From Mobilicoccus caccae (GTDB lineage Bacteria > Actinomycetota > Actinomycetes > Actinomycetales > Dermatophilaceae), in contig NZ_BSUO01000001.1 in the NCBI RefSeq assembly GCF_030161635.1, positions 744,001 to 808,000 on the forward strand: DNA of 64,000 nucleotides. Direction: 5' to 3'. The notes below the pieces were generated by a model. That model was not told the origin of the DNA. It saw only the letters and a program-made list of their open reading frames with translations, and ran no database searches. The position numbers and the translations under genes are program-made. Shown here piece by piece: positions 62,896 through 64,000 of the stretch; position 1 is the stretch's first letter; every line of letters starts with the position of its first letter.

Positions 62896-64000
62896 TCAGA
62901 AGCTGTCGCGGATGTGGACCTGCCGGCCACCCATGAGGGCGTCGAGAAGGCCCGGGGCCGGCGCACCCGTCAGGCCGCCGACCGCGGCGATGTTGGCGCA
63001 GGACTGGGCGCCCGCGAACCACAGGGCGAGTCCTCGGGCGTCGAACACCGGAACCTCACCCGCGTCCACGACATCCGCGAGGCGCCGGCAGCGTCCCCGG
63101 CCGGCCTCGACGGCCAGCTCGTAGGTCCCGTCGACCCCGGCCAGCGGCGCTCCGCCGACCCCGAAGCGCACCGTCGTGTCGATGCCGTGGACGTATCCGC
63201 GCGCCTCGAAGGCCGCGACGACGTCCAGCACCGCGAGCATGTAGTGGTCGATCTCGGCGGCGGGCCACGAACGGCCGGGGACGACCAACCGGAGCAGGTC
63301 GAGGCCGCTCGACCCCGACGACAGGAGTTCGGTGGTGGGCGCCACCGCCGCGGACGACCCGAGGGCGCCGAGCAACAGCCGGTATCCGTCGAGGGTGGTG
63401 GCGACGAGGTCGTCGACCTCGAGGAGGCCACCACCGTAGTAGCCGCCCGTGTGCTTCCACGCGGCATACCCGACGGTCTCTCCCGCCGGGTCGAGCGCGA
63501 GCGTGACGGCGTGGGTCTGGAAGACCTGGTCCGGGTCGCCGAACGCCGGACCCCGCCTGGTCAACGGGCCGTTCTGCGCGCGGGCCCAGGCGTCGTAGAC
63601 GGCCGCGAGCGCCGGTCGGTCGGCCGCCGTGGCGCGTCGCGTCGTCCCGCTGCCACGGGTGACGGGCGCGAGTGACGCGGTCGGCAGCCGCAGGTGTTCG
63701 TAGGTGGTGATCGACTCGTACCCGCACGGCCGATAGGCGGCCGGTGCGGTGGGGACGAGCGTCGAGACGGCGGCGCCACGCTCGCGCGCACCGCGCATGA
63801 GCTCGAGCATCACCGCGCGCATGGTGCCGCGGCCGCGTTCCTCGGTGGCGACGGTCACCGACGCCACCCCGGAGGTCGGCACCACGCAGCCACCGAACCA
63901 GCTGTCGTAGTGCAGGTCTCGGGCCTTGCCCACGACGACACCGTCGCGCTCGGCGAGGTACATCGTCTGGCCGGGGGCATCGAGCGGCCCGAGGTCGCCG
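62896..64000 (-). CDS. Eis-type GNAT acetyltransferase (5' end outside the window)
   Basis: At least 368 codons; the frame stays open to the window end (GDLGPLDAPGQTMYLAERDG), so the true start lies beyond base 64000. The first GNAT domain holds TSGVASVTVATEERGRGTMR (the V-x-x-x-x-RGxG acetyl-CoA motif) and TAPAAYRPCGYESITTYEHL. A second GNAT-like half and a C-terminal SCP2-like domain follow (VGGAPLAGVDGTYELAVEAG, ALWFAGAQS), ending HIRDSF with the free C-terminal carboxylate used in Eis catalysis. Eis relatives acetylate aminoglycosides or protein lysines at multiple sites. Confidence 0.85.
   Translation of the reverse strand, partial: GDLGPLDAPGQTMYLAERDGVVVGKARDLHYDSWFGGCVVPTSGVASVTVATEERGRGTMRAVMLELMRGARERGAAVSTLVPTAPAAYRPCGYESITTYEHLRLPTASLAPVTRGSGTTRRATAADRPALAAVYDAWARAQNGPLTRRGPAFGDPDQVFQTHAVTLALDPAGETVGYAAWKHTGGYYGGGLLEVDDLVATTLDGYRLLLGALGSSAAVAPTTELLSSGSSGLDLLRLVVPGRSWPAAEIDHYMLAVLDVVAAFEARGYVHGIDTTVRFGVGGAPLAGVDGTYELAVEAGRGRCRRLADVVDAGEVPVFDARGLALWFAGAQSCANIAAVGGLTGAPAPGLLDALMGGRQVHIRDSF

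Overview
The window is high-GC DNA (roughly 70% G+C by eye) with actinobacterial gene content. The order atpA-atpG-atpD ... atpC-DUF2550-PduO ... nucS ... methylmalonyl-CoA epimerase-thiolase ... YbbN-like protein matches, as I recall it, the Mycobacterium tuberculosis Rv1308-Rv1324 backbone. A Micrococcales-type actinomycete is the best guess. No rRNA, tRNA, CRISPR array, prophage or insertion sequence was seen.

Layout. (1) 1-2.7 kb: end of atpA, then atpG and atpD, closed by a strong hairpin. (2) 2.9-24.4 kb: a surface-polysaccharide region. It holds a WecG/TagA-type glycosyltransferase, two CNNM/CorC-type membrane proteins, three paralogous secreted proteins (two with malectin-like lectin modules), at least five further glycosyltransferases, two left-handed beta-helix acyltransferases, Wzz-like, Wzy-like and Wzx-like proteins and a pyruvyltransferase. 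(3) 24.5-29.8 kb: NCS2 uracil permease, the displaced atpC, DUF2550, a PduO-type cobalamin adenosyltransferase, and ethylmalonyl-CoA mutase read divergently from it. (4) 29.8-43.6 kb: a GT14-like protein, gamma-glutamyltransferase, nucS, tandem 3-hydroxyacyl-CoA dehydrogenase, a Tat-exported glycosidase-like lipoprotein, crotonyl-CoA carboxylase/reductase, epimerase, thiolase, MeaB and a MarR regulator. (5) 43.6-52.9 kb: a two-component system, then a D-galactonate uptake and De Ley-Doudoroff operon with its GntR regulator. (6) 53-64 kb: a LolA-like protein with an ABC exporter, an AbiEi/DUF559 protein, a B12-dependent acyl-CoA mutase large subunit behind a palindromic operator, an M15 peptidase, a YbbN-like protein, a YeiH transporter and an Eis-type acetyltransferase cut by the window end.

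How the genes work together. Thiolase, 3-hydroxyacyl-CoA dehydrogenase, Ccr, epimerase and ethylmalonyl-CoA mutase give the reductive half of the ethylmalonyl-CoA pathway; PduO and MeaB supply and protect its adenosylcobalamin. The polysaccharide genes would build a Wzx/Wzy-type polymer that is probably acylated and pyruvylated, with the lectin-like paralogs as surface partners (inference).

Sequence quality. Thirteen otherwise intact genes carry 15 frame breaks, and every one is repaired by adding a single base, nearly always in a run of G or C. I treat these as probable sequencing deletions and annotate the full-length genes, naming each break.
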